Positions 9,525 through 18,597 of a DNA stretch of 64,000 nt are shown one piece after another. Numbering within the stretch: the stretch's first letter is position 1; each line of letters starts with the position of its first letter. This DNA comes from JALYUA01 sp038203955 (lineage in GTDB: Bacteria; Acidobacteriota; Thermoanaerobaculia; UBA5066; Gp7-AA6), in NCBI GenBank assembly GCA_038203955.1, contig JBBRDK010000001.1:1-64000 (forward strand). Reading direction: 5' to 3'. A program made the translations under genes and the position numbers. The notes beneath the pieces were generated by a model that was given only the letters and a program-made list of their open reading frames with translations, made no database searches and was not told the origin of the DNA.

Positions 9525-10588
9525 GAGGCTGTCCAGACTTCGGCGCCGGCCGGCTCTTCGCCATCCTCGCGGTACATCGCATCGAACTCGGGAGACGCGA
9601 TGAGGCAGTCGACGACGTGGAGCCGCGGGATGCCCACCTCGATCTCCCGGACATAGCTCTCGAGCCCTCCGGGATCGGGAGACCTTCCCAGGATGGCCCG
9701 ATACGCGCGCTCGACGTAATCGGCCGGGTCGAGACGACGCCCGCGGCGGAGGAGCCCGGAGACCAGGTCGCGCACTCCGATCTCGCCGGAGAGCACGCGG
9801 GGCCCGTCTTTCCCCGGGTCTCGGTCTAGCCGCCGCAGGAGGCTCCCGAGCGCAGCCGCGTTCCACCTTCGCGGCGAAAACGCCGCCGCCGCGGCGGGTG
9901 TTTCGTCCGTGGCGCGGGCCCGCTGCGCCGTGACCCACATGTACTGGGTCCCCGCGGCCGTGATCTCCAGCACGTGGAATCCGAGCCCCTCGAGCCGCCG
10001 GCGGAGGTCGCCGGGCCGAAAGCGGACGCCGGACCAGGTATTGGGCGGTTTGAAACGCCGGCCTCGTCCGTCGGCCTGGAAACGGAGCACGCCGCCGGGG
10101 CGCAGGACCCGGGCGGCTTCGCGAAGGTACGTCAGCACCGCCGCCCGGGAAGGGATGTGCTGAAACACGATGAACGAATACACGAAGTCGATCGACCGGT
10201 CCGGAACGTCCCGCAGGTCGCCGTCGGTGCGTAAGAGCCGGACTCCGTCATCCGGCGGCAGCTCGCGGCGGGCGCGCTCGATCATCTCTCCCGAGATGTC
10301 GACGCCGGTCACGAGCCTGGCGCGGCGGCGCATCGCCTTGAGCAGCCGCCCGATCCCGCACCCGATCTCGAGCACTGCCGCGTCGGGCAGGAGTCGGACG
10401 CCCTTCAGGATCTGACCCGCGACGTCGTCCTCGCCCGATTTCCAGAACCGGTCGGAGGACGCGCCATGGCCGCAGTCGATGAAGCAGGCCGCGTCCGACC
10501 GGGCGCGCAGATCCCAGTCCTTCCGCATGAGCCGGCGGGGAAAGAGGGCGGCGAGGAACCGGCTCGCTGTCGAGAACGGTATCCTCAT
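9521..10588 (-). CDS. SAM-dependent methyltransferase fused to a DUF4214 domain
   Basis: A 355-residue protein. The class I methyltransferase domain is at about residues 50-220: motif I VLEIGCGIGRLLKAMRR near 70-86, then VTGVDISGEMIE and VYSFIVFQHIPS. After a linker, residues about 280-345 match DUF4214 (YVERAYRAILGRSPDPGGLE), a helical module common in glycan-related and surface proteins. The fusion suggests methylation of a glycan or other envelope molecule, but the substrate is unknown. It starts only 14 bp from the divergent large membrane-protein gene, so the two may share regulation. TATAGT (reverse strand, 10598-10603) lies 9 nt before the ATG. Confidence 0.82.
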   Translation of the reverse strand: MRIPFSTASRFLAALFPRRLMRKDWDLRARSDAACFIDCGHGASSDRFWKSGEDDVAGQILKGVRLLPDAAVLEIGCGIGRLLKAMRRRARLVTGVDISGEMIERARRELPPDDGVRLLRTDGDLRDVPDRSIDFVYSFIVFQHIPSRAAVLTYLREAARVLRPGGVLRFQADGRGRRFKPPNTWSGVRFRPGDLRRRLEGLGFHVLEITAAGTQYMWVTAQRARATDETPAAAAAFSPRRWNAAALGSLLRRLDRDPGKDGPRVLSGEIGVRDLVSGLLRRGRRLDPADYVERAYRAILGRSPDPGGLESYVREIEVGIPRLHVVDCLIASPEFDAMYREDGEEPAGAEVWTAS

Positions 10589-10597
10589 GGGCGAACG

Positions 10598-10603
10598 ACT
10601 ATA
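10598..10603 (-). promoter_or_regulatory. Candidate -10 box (TATAGT) of the methyltransferase gene
   Basis: On the reverse strand TATAGT is 9 nt before the ATG at 10588. It overlaps the start codon of the divergent membrane-protein gene at 10603, so the two genes leave almost no shared control region. Confidence 0.35.
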
Positions 10604-12924
10604 TGGGGAGGCGATTCACATCGGGCTCGCGGGGCCTTCTGCGCGAGACGCTTTTCGCCTTTCTCTTCTTCGCGGCCGCCGCGGTGCTGTTCACCTGGCC
10701 GCTGGCCGCCCGGCTGACGGACGGAATGGTCGACATCTGGGACGGAAAGCTGACGGCGTGGATCTTCCACTGGGACTTTCACCAGATATTTCGAGATCCT
10801 CTGCGGCTTTTCGAAGCGAACATTTTTCATCCGGCTCGATATGCACTGGCGTTTTCCGAGAATCTGTTCGGAGCGGCGGTGTTCGGATTTCCGCTCTACG
10901 CTCTGGGTGCTTCGAGTCTCTTCGCCGGCAACGTCCTGCTGCTCGCCGGAATGGCTCTGTCCGGCGTCGCGGGCTGGGCGTTGGCTCGAGAAGTCACGGG
11001 GGACTCCGCCGCCTCCCTTCTGGGGGGCGTCGTCTATGCGTTTGTCCCCTGGCGACTCGCCCAGCTTCCGCACGTTCAGTTTCAGTGGGGAGCGTTCCTC
11101 GCCCTCCTGCTTCTCTTCCTTCTCCGCTACCTGAACCGGGGCGATCGCCGCGACGCTGTTCTCTTCTCGCTCTCGTTCGCCTGGAATGCCCTGACCAACG
11201 TGCACTACGCGATTTTTTCCGGCTTTCTCGTGGCGCTGGTCCTCCTCCACGCTCTCGCCGTCCTGCCGAAACCGGTGTTCAGGAAGCGCTTCGGTGGCGT
11301 CGCGCTTTCTCTGATGGCCGCCGTCGTGGTCGTGCTGCCTTTCTACGTCCCGTACGCGAAGGCGACGCGCCTCTACGGGATGGAGCGTCAAGAGGGAGAG
11401 ATCGCCTTTTACTCGGCCCATCTCGTCGATTTTTTTACGTCGGGGCCCCAGAACAAGCTCTATGCGCCGATTCAGAAGTGGGCGCACCCTGAAGGAGATC
11501 TCTTTCCCGGGATCGTCCCTTTCGGGCTCGCGGCGGCGGCGATCGTTCTCCTGCGCCGCTGGACTCCTGAGCCCGACGTCCGGACGGCCCCCGCCGGGAG
11601 GCGGCGCGCCGCGCACGTTTTCGACTGCGCGATTCTGATCGGGATCCTCCTGTGGGTGCTTCTGCTGGTCCGCGGCCGTCCGAATTTCGGCCCGATGCAC
11701 GTTCGAGACCCGGGGCGCCTTCTCTTCTTCGTCTTCCTGCTCCTGGTCGCCCGCGCCCTTCTCGCGTTTCCCGCGCGCTCGCGCTTCGCCGGTCTCGCAG
11801 ATTTCCTTCGGCGGACCAGGACCGGTTCGAGGCCGTTTCTGTTTCTGATGCTCTCCGCTCTCGGGGTTCTCGTCGCGCTCGGCACTCGAACGCCCGTGTA
11901 CCGCTTCCTCGTGCAGTCGGCCGGTCCGGCGCTGCGGGCGATCCGCGTGCCGGCGCGGGGCATCGTGCTTACCCATCTGGGGCTCGCGGTCCTGGCTTCC
12001 TGGGGCCTCGCCATGATCTCTCGGCGCGACCGCCGCTGGGCGATTCCGGTGGTGCTCCTTCTGACGGCGGTCGAGTATCGCGCGTCCCCGATCGAGATCT
12101 TTTCCGTGAAAGCGGAACCCGCCCCCGTCTATCGGTGGCTGGCGTCCGTCTCTCTCCCGGGTGCGGCGGTCGAATGGCCGATCAATAACGACATCGAGCC
12201 AGAGCACGTCTTCCGGTCGACCACCCACTGGAAGCCGCTCTTGAACGGGTACTCAGGTTTTGGCCCTCCCACTTACCTGCACATCGCGTCGCTGCTCTCC
12301 GGCGAGGCTGTGGACGATCGCGTGTGGGATGCGATGCGAGGACTCGGGGCGGCGGTACTCCTTTTCCACCCTGAGGAGACGACGGATGAGGACCGCGCGA
12401 AATATCTGGCGGGCCTGCGGCGTGGGATCGCGCAGGGGCGGCTCGTCCCGCTCGCGTCGTTCACGCGGCCAGGAACGGAGACGCGGGACTTCGTCTTTCG
12501 CCTTCAGGGCGTCGCTGCCTTCGACGCGTCCGTCCCTCGGGCCGCGGCGCTGCATTCGCCGGGCGAGGCTCTGCGCCAGTTGGAGGATCTCGAGCTCCGG
12601 CTGGCGCCTCCCTTCGGCGTCGTCGAGCGGCCGCGCGAGGGGGAGATCGCGGGCTCGGGCTACTGGGCCTTCGGCTGGGCCCTCGACGACTCGGGAATCG
12701 CGCGGGTGCGTCTGATCCCCGCCGACGCTCCTGCCGTCGAGTGCATCGCCCATCAGCCCTTCCCCGGCGTGTCGGCCGCGTATCCCAAAAATCCCGAGTC
12801 GGTCCTTCCCGGCTACGGCTGCCCGCTTCCGGCTCTTCCTCACGGCCCCCAGGTCCTCTCCTTCGAGATCACGGGCCGGGACGGCGGGGTGACGACTCTC
12901 CGCCGCGCCATCCGCGTCCCTTGA
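10603..12924 (+). CDS. Large polytopic membrane protein, GT-C/YfhO-like
   Basis: A 773-residue protein with about 11-13 hydrophobic segments in residues 12-490 and a soluble C-terminal region of about 280 residues. The first loop holds WDGKLTAWIFHWDFHQIF and the following segments resemble the GT-C superfamily (ArnT, PMT, YfhO), which use polyprenyl-linked sugars at the outer face of the inner membrane. A canonical catalytic DxD/ExD is not obvious, so the enzymatic role is an inference from topology. The C-terminal part holds a GSGYWAFGWALDDSGI segment typical of beta-rich domains. The ATG at 10603 is followed by a basic stretch (GRRFTSGSR) and the first membrane helix. Confidence 0.7.
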   Translation: MGRRFTSGSRGLLRETLFAFLFFAAAAVLFTWPLAARLTDGMVDIWDGKLTAWIFHWDFHQIFRDPLRLFEANIFHPARYALAFSENLFGAAVFGFPLYALGASSLFAGNVLLLAGMALSGVAGWALAREVTGDSAASLLGGVVYAFVPWRLAQLPHVQFQWGAFLALLLLFLLRYLNRGDRRDAVLFSLSFAWNALTNVHYAIFSGFLVALVLLHALAVLPKPVFRKRFGGVALSLMAAVVVVLPFYVPYAKATRLYGMERQEGEIAFYSAHLVDFFTSGPQNKLYAPIQKWAHPEGDLFPGIVPFGLAAAAIVLLRRWTPEPDVRTAPAGRRRAAHVFDCAILIGILLWVLLLVRGRPNFGPMHVRDPGRLLFFVFLLLVARALLAFPARSRFAGLADFLRRTRTGSRPFLFLMLSALGVLVALGTRTPVYRFLVQSAGPALRAIRVPARGIVLTHLGLAVLASWGLAMISRRDRRWAIPVVLLLTAVEYRASPIEIFSVKAEPAPVYRWLASVSLPGAAVEWPINNDIEPEHVFRSTTHWKPLLNGYSGFGPPTYLHIASLLSGEAVDDRVWDAMRGLGAAVLLFHPEETTDEDRAKYLAGLRRGIAQGRLVPLASFTRPGTETRDFVFRLQGVAAFDASVPRAAALHSPGEALRQLEDLELRLAPPFGVVERPREGEIAGSGYWAFGWALDDSGIARVRLIPADAPAVECIAHQPFPGVSAAYPKNPESVLPGYGCPLPALPHGPQVLSFEITGRDGGVTTLRRAIRVP

Positions 12925-12930
12925 GATGCC

Positions 12931-12974
12931 GGGAAACGGGAAACGGACGCTCCACGCTGAACGCTCAACGCTCA
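12931..12974. repeat. Two adjacent heptamer arrays (GGGAAAC x2, ACGCTCA-type x4)
   Basis: GGGAAAC occurs twice (12931-12944). Four 7-bp units ACGCTCC, ACGCTGA, ACGCTCA, ACGCTCA follow (12947-12974), and the array exits through CTCAACTTCCC (12971-12981). Two unrelated heptamer types side by side in one 86-bp gap show that the period, not the sequence, is conserved. Confidence 0.9.
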
Positions 12975-12993
12975 ACTTCCCTCCGGCACCGCA

Positions 12994-12999
12994 TATAAT
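12994..12999 (+). promoter_or_regulatory. Consensus -10 box (TATAAT) of asnS
   Basis: A perfect TATAAT lies 12 nt before the ATG at 13012, right after the heptamer array. The upstream -35 window lies inside the array and lacks TTGACA. The predicted leader is about 6 nt with no Shine-Dalgarno, so leaderless-like initiation is likely. Confidence 0.6.
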
Positions 13000-13011
13000 C
13001 GCGCGCTCTTT

Positions 13012-14304
13012 ATGGACACCATGACGATCTCGCACGTCGGCGAGAAGGCCGGAGGCTCGGCGACCGTCCAGGGATGGCTGTACAACCGCCGCTCATCGGG
13101 GAAGATCCAGTTCCTGATCGTCCGCGACGGGACCGGGTATCTCCAGGTCGTCGTCCCGAGGGCCGAGGTCCCCGCCGAGGTCTGGGAGTCCGCCGAACGC
13201 GCGTCCCAGGAGTGCTCGCTGCGGGTCTCGGGCACGGTGCGAGAGGAGAGGCGCGCTCCCGGGGGGTACGAGATGTCGGCGCAGTCCGTCGAGATTCTCG
13301 GGCCCTCGGAGGGCTACCCGATCACGCCGAAGGAGCACGGCGTCGATTTCCTCATGAACCTGAGGCACCTCTGGATGCGGTCCTCGCAGCAGCATGCGAT
13401 TCTGCGCGTCCGGTCCGAGATCGAGCAGGCGATCCGCGACTTCTTCTACCGGCGCGAGTTCACGCTGATCGACTCTCCGATCCTGACCGGTTTGGCGGTC
13501 GAGGGAACCTCCACGCTGTTCGAGACGGACTACTTCGGTGACAAGGCGTATCTCTCCCAGTCCGGACAGCTCTATCTCGAGCCGGCCGCGGCGGCGTTCG
13601 GGAAGGTGTATTGCTTCGGGCCGACGTTCCGCGCGGAAAAATCCAAGACCCGCCGGCATCTCACCGAGTTCTGGATGATCGAGCCCGAGGTGGCCTTTCT
13701 CCGGTTCGACGGGCTCGTGGAGCTGGCCGAGGACCTGATCGTCACGGTGATGGGCCGCGTACTCGAGCGCTGCCAGGAAGACCTCAAGCGGCTGGAGCGC
13801 GACACGACAAAGCTCGAGGCGATCCAGAAGCCGTTTCCGCGGATCACCTACCGCGAGGCGGTCGCGAAGCTGGCGGCGCAGGGCTTCTCGGTCCAGTTCG
13901 GCGACGATCTGGGCGCGGACGAAGAAACGGCGCTTGCCAAGGATCTCGACCGGCCGCTCGTCGTGTCGCGGTTTCCTGCGGCGATCAAATCGTTCTACAT
14001 GCAGCCGGACCCAGAAGACTCCGAGGTGGTCCTGGGCCTCGACATGCTCGCGCCGGAGGGATACGGAGAGATCATCGGTGGATCGGAGCGCATCTCCGAC
14101 CTGGCGCTGCTCGAGAAGCGCATCGAGGAACACAACCTTCCCCGCGACGCCTACGAGTGGTACCTGGACGTCCGCCGCTACGGCACGTTTCCCCATTCGG
14201 GATTCGGAATGGGCCTCGAACGCTTCGTCGCGTGGGCGTGTGGCATCCATCACCTGCGGGAAGCGATTCCGTATCCGCGCACCCTGAAAAGGATTTATCC
14301 GTGA
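13012..14304 (+). CDS. asnS: Asparaginyl-tRNA synthetase
   Basis: A 430-residue class IIb synthetase that charges tRNA-Asn with asparagine in the cytoplasm. The N-terminal OB-fold anticodon domain spans about residues 1-100 (VQGWLYNRRSSGKIQFLIVR). Motif 2 is FRAEKSKTRRHLTEFWMIEPE near 203-223; the HLTEF pattern separates AsnRS from AspRS, which has RQPEF. Motif 3 is GFGMGLERFVAWACG near 400-414. Length is normal for the family. The stop overlaps the GTG start of rimO by four bases (GTGA), so the two are translationally coupled. Confidence 0.95.
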   Translation: MDTMTISHVGEKAGGSATVQGWLYNRRSSGKIQFLIVRDGTGYLQVVVPRAEVPAEVWESAERASQECSLRVSGTVREERRAPGGYEMSAQSVEILGPSEGYPITPKEHGVDFLMNLRHLWMRSSQQHAILRVRSEIEQAIRDFFYRREFTLIDSPILTGLAVEGTSTLFETDYFGDKAYLSQSGQLYLEPAAAAFGKVYCFGPTFRAEKSKTRRHLTEFWMIEPEVAFLRFDGLVELAEDLIVTVMGRVLERCQEDLKRLERDTTKLEAIQKPFPRITYREAVAKLAAQGFSVQFGDDLGADEETALAKDLDRPLVVSRFPAAIKSFYMQPDPEDSEVVLGLDMLAPEGYGEIIGGSERISDLALLEKRIEEHNLPRDAYEWYLDVRRYGTFPHSGFGMGLERFVAWACGIHHLREAIPYPRTLKRIYP

Positions 14305-15719
14305 GCGGGCCGCGGCTTCCGGTCCTCCCCGCTCCGCCCGGCGCCCCGCGCCCCGCGCCCCGCGCCCGGGCCCGGAACGCCCTGCCCTCGGTCGGGGTCG
14401 TGTCGCTCGGATGCGCGAAGAATCTCGTGGACACCGAGATCATGCTCGGCCACCTCGCTCGCGCGGGCCACTCGATCGTGCCCGACGACGGCGCGCGCGT
14501 CGTGCTCGTCAACACCTGCGGCTTCATCGACAAGGCCAAGGAAGAGTCGGTCGAAGCGATCCTGGAGCAGGTCGAACGCAAGAAGCGCGGCGAGATCGAC
14601 CGCGTCGTGGTCGCCGGCTGCATGGTGCAGAAATACGGGCGCGAGCTCGCCGACGAGATACCGGAAGTGGATCAGTTCGTCGGGCTGGACGAGCTGCACT
14701 TAGCGCCCGCGGCGGCCGTCGGATCGCCGTCCCTTCCGCGGTTCTCGGACAAGCCGCTGGCAACGCGCCTCTATGACGAGGCCGCGCCGCGCCTCCTCTC
14801 GAGGCGCCGGGGCTACGCTTATCTGAAGGTCGGGGAGGGGTGCGACAACCCCTGCACCTTCTGCACGATTCCGCAGATGCGCGGCTTCCAGCGCAGCCGA
14901 ACGATCGAATCCCTGGTCGCCGAAGCGCGCGCGCTCGAGGCGCAGGGAGTCTCGGAGCTCGTCCTCATCTCTCAGGACACGACCCGCTACGGGGAGGACC
15001 TCGGCATGAAACGGGGCGGCCTCGCGCGGCTGGTCGAGGCGCTCCTCACGGCGACGACGTTTCCCTGGATTCGTTTTCTCTATGCGTATCCTAGGACGCT
15101 CGATGCTTCGGTCCTCGCGCTCATGGCGAGGGAGCCGCGCTTCGTCTCCTACGTGGATATACCGCTTCAGCACGTCTCGCGGATCGTGCTCGCCGGGATG
15201 CGGCGGGGGGGCGACCCCGCTTCCTATCTGGCGATGATCCAGCGGATGCGCGACACGGTTCCCGATCTCGCCATCCGGACGACCTTCATCCTCGGTTTTC
15301 CGGGTGAGGGCGACGCGGAATTCGCGGAGCTCTGCGAGTTCGTCCGCCGCGCCGAGTTCGACAACGTCGGGGCGTTCACCTATTCGCCGGAGCCCGGGTC
15401 GAAGGCCGAGCCGCTCGGAGATCCCGTGGTGGACGCCGAAAAGGAGCGCCGGCGCGAGTTCCTCCTCTCCCTGCAGCGCCCGATCGCCCGCCGGAAGGCG
15501 CGCGCCCTGAAGGGCCGGACGGTCGAAGCCATCGTCGAGGGGGCCTGCGAAGAGAGCGACCAGCTGATCGAGGGGCGGCTGAGGTCCCAGGCGCCCGAGA
15601 TCGACGGCCGCCTGCTCATCAACGACACCGGCGGCCGGGAGCTCGCGCCCGGCGCCATCGTCCGCGTGCGGATCTCCGAGACGCACGAGTACGACGTGGT
15701 AGGGGGCGTGGTCGCGTAG
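14301..15719 (+). CDS. rimO: Ribosomal protein S12 methylthiotransferase RimO
   Basis: A 472-residue methylthiotransferase that adds a methylthio group to an aspartate of ribosomal protein S12. The N-terminal UPF0004 domain starts at VGVVSLGCAKNLVDTE with the first auxiliary-cluster cysteine. The radical SAM motif CDNPCTFC (CxxxCxxC) is near residues 181-188. A C-terminal TRAM region (about 405-470) contains EGACEESDQLIEGRL. The GCAKN and CDNPCTFCTIP signatures fit RimO rather than MiaB. The start is the GTG overlapping the asnS stop. It leaves a Pro/Arg-rich extension of about 30 residues before the conserved domain. Confidence 0.93.
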   Translation: MSGPRLPVLPAPPGAPRPAPRARARNALPSVGVVSLGCAKNLVDTEIMLGHLARAGHSIVPDDGARVVLVNTCGFIDKAKEESVEAILEQVERKKRGEIDRVVVAGCMVQKYGRELADEIPEVDQFVGLDELHLAPAAAVGSPSLPRFSDKPLATRLYDEAAPRLLSRRRGYAYLKVGEGCDNPCTFCTIPQMRGFQRSRTIESLVAEARALEAQGVSELVLISQDTTRYGEDLGMKRGGLARLVEALLTATTFPWIRFLYAYPRTLDASVLALMAREPRFVSYVDIPLQHVSRIVLAGMRRGGDPASYLAMIQRMRDTVPDLAIRTTFILGFPGEGDAEFAELCEFVRRAEFDNVGAFTYSPEPGSKAEPLGDPVVDAEKERRREFLLSLQRPIARRKARALKGRTVEAIVEGACEESDQLIEGRLRSQAPEIDGRLLINDTGGRELAPGAIVRVRISETHEYDVVGGVVA

Positions 15720-15815
15720 AGTTATCAGCAATCAGTTCTCAGTTCTCAGTGCAGATTTCCTGGCGGGCATCGAGCTGAGGGGACAAACTGAAAACTGAAA
15801 CTGAGAACTGAAAAC
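15720..15815. repeat. Inverted pair of heptamer arrays between rimO and ribF
   Basis: On the left, AGTTATC, AGCAATC, AGTTCTC, AGTTCTC run at period 7 (15720-15747). On the right, AACTGAA, AACTGAA, ACTGAG, AACTGAA (15786-15812) are the reverse complement type. The two face each other across about 38 bp, so the gap could fold into a long imperfect hairpin. No gene is seen in it. Confidence 0.85.
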
Positions 15816-15822
15816 TCTTTCA

Positions 15823-16800
15823 ATGCTCCACGTCATCCGGGATCCCCTCCGGGCCACCGACCTGCCGCGAGGCGGCATCGTGACGATCGGCAACTTCGAC
15901 GGAGTCCACCTGGGGCACCGTCGCATTCTCGAGGCCGCAGTCGTCCGCGCGAAAGAGGCGGGGCGGCCCTCCGTCGCCATCACCTTCGAGCCGCACCCGC
16001 TGGCCGTTCTGCGCCCCGACCATGCCCCGCGCCGGATCCAGACGCTGCGCCAGAAGGAGGAGGCGATCGAAGCCCTCGGGATCGATTTCCTTCTCGTCAT
16101 TCCCTTCACACGGGACTTCTCCCTGACAGAGCCCGAAGCGTTCGTGAGGGACTTCCTGGGAGATCGGCTGGCGGCGGCGGAGCTAGTGCTCGGCCGGCAC
16201 TTCGCGTTCGGACGGGGAAAGCGGGGCGACCTCGCCCTTCTGAACCGGCTGGCTCCGGAGTGCGGATTTCGCGCCTGGGGGGTGGAAGAGGTGGTGGAGG
16301 GCGGGGAGCCGGTGTCGTCGAGCCGGATTCGGAGCGCCATCTCGACCGGCCGCGTCGCCGAGGCCGCAGCGATGCTGGGGCGGCCCTATCTTCTGGACGG
16401 GATCGTGTCGCGGGGGGACCGTGTCGGGCGGAAGATCGGGTATCCGACGATCAACCTGGCGCCGGAGAACAAGCTGCACCCGGCTGACGGGGTCTACGTG
16501 ACTTCGATCGAGATCTCCTCGTTCGGCCGGCCCTTCGAGTGCGTCACCAACATCGGAAGCCGGCCCACCGTCTACGAAGACTTCTCGACCACGATCGAGA
16601 CGTACGTCTTCGACTTCTCGTCGGACGTGTACGGCGAGCGCGTTCGCCTCTTCTTCCACGAGCGCCTGCGGGAGGAGCGCACGTTCCCGTCCATGATGGC
16701 CCTGACCGAACAGATCGGACGGGACATCGAATCCGCTCGGGACTATTTCGCACGGAAGAAGGGGAGCGGCGCGCCGCCGCCCGAAGAACCGACGCCCTGA
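15823..16800 (+). CDS. ribF: Bifunctional riboflavin kinase / FAD synthetase
   Basis: A 325-residue protein that phosphorylates riboflavin to FMN and adenylylates FMN to FAD. The N-terminal nucleotidyltransferase domain (about 1-190) has GNFDGVHLGHRRI with the HxGH-type site, and SSSRIRSAI near 166-174. The C-terminal riboflavin kinase domain (about 190-320) has GRKIGYPTINL with the conserved PTxN, and DFSSDVYGERV. The ATG at 15823 follows the heptamer arrays. It ends facing znuB. RibH lies about 43 kb away in the window, so riboflavin genes are not clustered. Confidence 0.96.
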   Translation: MLHVIRDPLRATDLPRGGIVTIGNFDGVHLGHRRILEAAVVRAKEAGRPSVAITFEPHPLAVLRPDHAPRRIQTLRQKEEAIEALGIDFLLVIPFTRDFSLTEPEAFVRDFLGDRLAAAELVLGRHFAFGRGKRGDLALLNRLAPECGFRAWGVEEVVEGGEPVSSSRIRSAISTGRVAEAAAMLGRPYLLDGIVSRGDRVGRKIGYPTINLAPENKLHPADGVYVTSIEISSFGRPFECVTNIGSRPTVYEDFSTTIETYVFDFSSDVYGERVRLFFHERLREERTFPSMMALTEQIGRDIESARDYFARKKGSGAPPPEEPTP

Positions 16801-16838
16801 AGCTTCCCTCCGCCGCCGCCGCCCGGGCGAGTCCGGGG

Positions 16839-17669
16839 TCAGGCCTGAATCGAGCGTCGGAACGCGCGGCGGTAGGCGGCGAGAAGGAGCAGGGCGGCGC
16901 CGAAGGTCGCCACGATCGCCGCTCCGGTCGGCAGGTCCAGGAGGAACGAGAGCGCGACGCCCGCGGCGGACACCACCGCGCCCATCGACCACCCGATCGC
17001 GAGCCGGGGTCCGAGCCGCTCGGCGAAGAGCATCGCGGTGACGGACGGCACGATCAGAAAACAGAACACGAGCAGCACCCCCGCGATGGCGACCGACGAC
17101 GTCACGACGAAACCGAACGACATGTAGAACAGGAAGTCCCACAGCCGGACGTTGACGCCCTCCCGCTCGGCCGCGCTCTCGTCCATCGAGATCGCCAGAA
17201 ACCGCCGGCGAAAGATGAAGTGGAAGAGCCCCACGAGGGCGTAGAGCAGTGCAGTCTTGGCGAGCTCCGGCCACGTCACGGAGAGGATGTTCCCCACCAG
17301 CATCTCTTTTAGGTGCTCGGTCTCCTGCGTCGCCTTCGACATGATCAGGATCGCCATGGCCGCCGAGACCGCGTATACGATTCCGATGATGGCTTCCTGA
17401 GGGATGCGCGTCTTCCGGTGCACCCGGGTCAGCGCGAAGATCGCCGCGCCCAGGAACGTGAACCCGAGCGAAAAGAGGTAGGCCGTGGTCGAGTGAAGGT
17501 CGTACCCCGCCAGGTAGGCGACCGTGGAGCCCAGCGCGGCGATCTGCGCCAGCGACAGGTCGACGAAGATGACGCCGCGCTCGACGACGTGCACACCGAG
17601 GTACGCGTGGATCCCGGTCAAGATCAGGCTCGCCACGAACGCGGGAAGGAGAATCTGAAAGATGGTCAC
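16839..17669 (-). CDS. Metal ABC transporter permease (ZnuB/MntB-like)
   Basis: A 276-residue ABC-3 family permease with about eight hydrophobic segments. Family marks include VFVDLSLAQIAALGSTVAYLAG near residues 38-59 and VTSSVAIAGVLLVFCFLIVPS near 180-200. It should form the inner-membrane channel of a Zn2+ or Mn2+ importer with the ZnuA-like protein. The GTG start overlaps the znuA-like stop by four bases (GTGA). No ATP-binding subunit gene follows: ribF, convergent, comes next. The ATPase must be encoded elsewhere or be shared. Confidence 0.9.
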   Translation of the reverse strand: MTIFQILLPAFVASLILTGIHAYLGVHVVERGVIFVDLSLAQIAALGSTVAYLAGYDLHSTTAYLFSLGFTFLGAAIFALTRVHRKTRIPQEAIIGIVYAVSAAMAILIMSKATQETEHLKEMLVGNILSVTWPELAKTALLYALVGLFHFIFRRRFLAISMDESAAEREGVNVRLWDFLFYMSFGFVVTSSVAIAGVLLVFCFLIVPSVTAMLFAERLGPRLAIGWSMGAVVSAAGVALSFLLDLPTGAAIVATFGAALLLLAAYRRAFRRSIQA

Positions 17670-18586
17670 GGCTTGCTTTTCATAGCCGCGATGAAGGAGT
17701 CGACGTTCTTGTCGAAGAGCCCGAAGTAATCCTTGATCTCGGGGACTCCGCCGACGGACGGGTAGAAGACGACCACCGTGGCGCTCGTTTTGCCCGCGAT
17801 CGCCTTGGGCGTCTTCGAATCGAAATACGGCTCGACTAAGATGACCCGGATCTTCTCGGCCTGCATGAGGTTGATGATCTCGAGCGTGTGCGATGGCGAC
17901 GGGGGGATCCCGGGCTTGGGCTCCACGTGGCCTGCCACCGTCAGCTTGAAGTGCTTCGCGAAGTTCGGCCAGGAATCGTGGAAGGTGACGACCTTCGTCC
18001 TCGCGTAGGGGGCCATCTTCGCGTCCCACTCCTTCGTCTTCGCGGCGAGGCGTGTCTCGAAGGCGGCGATGTTCCGGTCGTAGGTGGCCTTGCCCGCCGG
18101 GTCGAGCTCGGAGAGGCGAGCCGCGATGGCGCGCGCGATGATCCGCCCGTTGTCGGGGTCGGTCCAATAGTGCGGATTTCCGTAGGGGTGGACGTCTCCC
18201 ATCGCGCGGGTCACCTGCGTAGTCGGACGCTGGAGGATGTCGGTCCCGATGGAAGCATCGAGGTAGCCCGGGTTGCCGGGATGGATCTTCGTGTTGCGGC
18301 TCTGATCGATCAGCGGCGGGAGGTATCCGATCTCGAGCTCCAGCCCCGCGGCGATCAGGAGGTCCGCGCGGGACAGCCGCACGATGAACGACGGCTTCGC
18401 GTCCACGAAGTGGGGATCCTGATATCCCTTCGCCAGCGCGAAGGTCTCGACGCGCTCGCCGCCGATCGATTCCGCGATCGATGCGAAATCCTGAATCGTC
18501 GAAACGACGTTCAGCTTCGCCGCACGGGCGGGAGCGGCTAACCCGAGCAGAGAAACGAGCAGCGGCAGGAATGGGGCTTTTTTCAT
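17666..18586 (-). CDS. Periplasmic metal-binding protein (ZnuA/TroA-like)
   Basis: A 306-residue solute-binding protein of cluster A-I. The signal peptide MKKAPFLPLLVSLLGLAAPARA is followed by four metal-ligand regions: DPHFVDAKPSF, HPYGNPHYWTDPDNG, HDSWPNFAKHF and a late acidic ligand in VEPYFDSK. The His-rich loop of typical zinc binders is missing, so Zn2+ versus Mn2+ is not settled. The ATG at 18586 is preceded by GAGGAG at good spacing. Longer upstream frames run antisense-style through the barrel gene and are rejected. It lies 11 bp after the outer-membrane barrel gene in one operon. Confidence 0.92.
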   Translation of the reverse strand: MKKAPFLPLLVSLLGLAAPARAAKLNVVSTIQDFASIAESIGGERVETFALAKGYQDPHFVDAKPSFIVRLSRADLLIAAGLELEIGYLPPLIDQSRNTKIHPGNPGYLDASIGTDILQRPTTQVTRAMGDVHPYGNPHYWTDPDNGRIIARAIAARLSELDPAGKATYDRNIAAFETRLAAKTKEWDAKMAPYARTKVVTFHDSWPNFAKHFKLTVAGHVEPKPGIPPSPSHTLEIINLMQAEKIRVILVEPYFDSKTPKAIAGKTSATVVVFYPSVGGVPEIKDYFGLFDKNVDSFIAAMKSKP

Positions 18587-18597
18587 TTTCGAGCTCC

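Noticed and set aside
13012..14304. Aspartyl-tRNA synthetase
   Set aside because: Motif 2 has HLTEF rather than RQPEF and the length is 430, which fits AsnRS.
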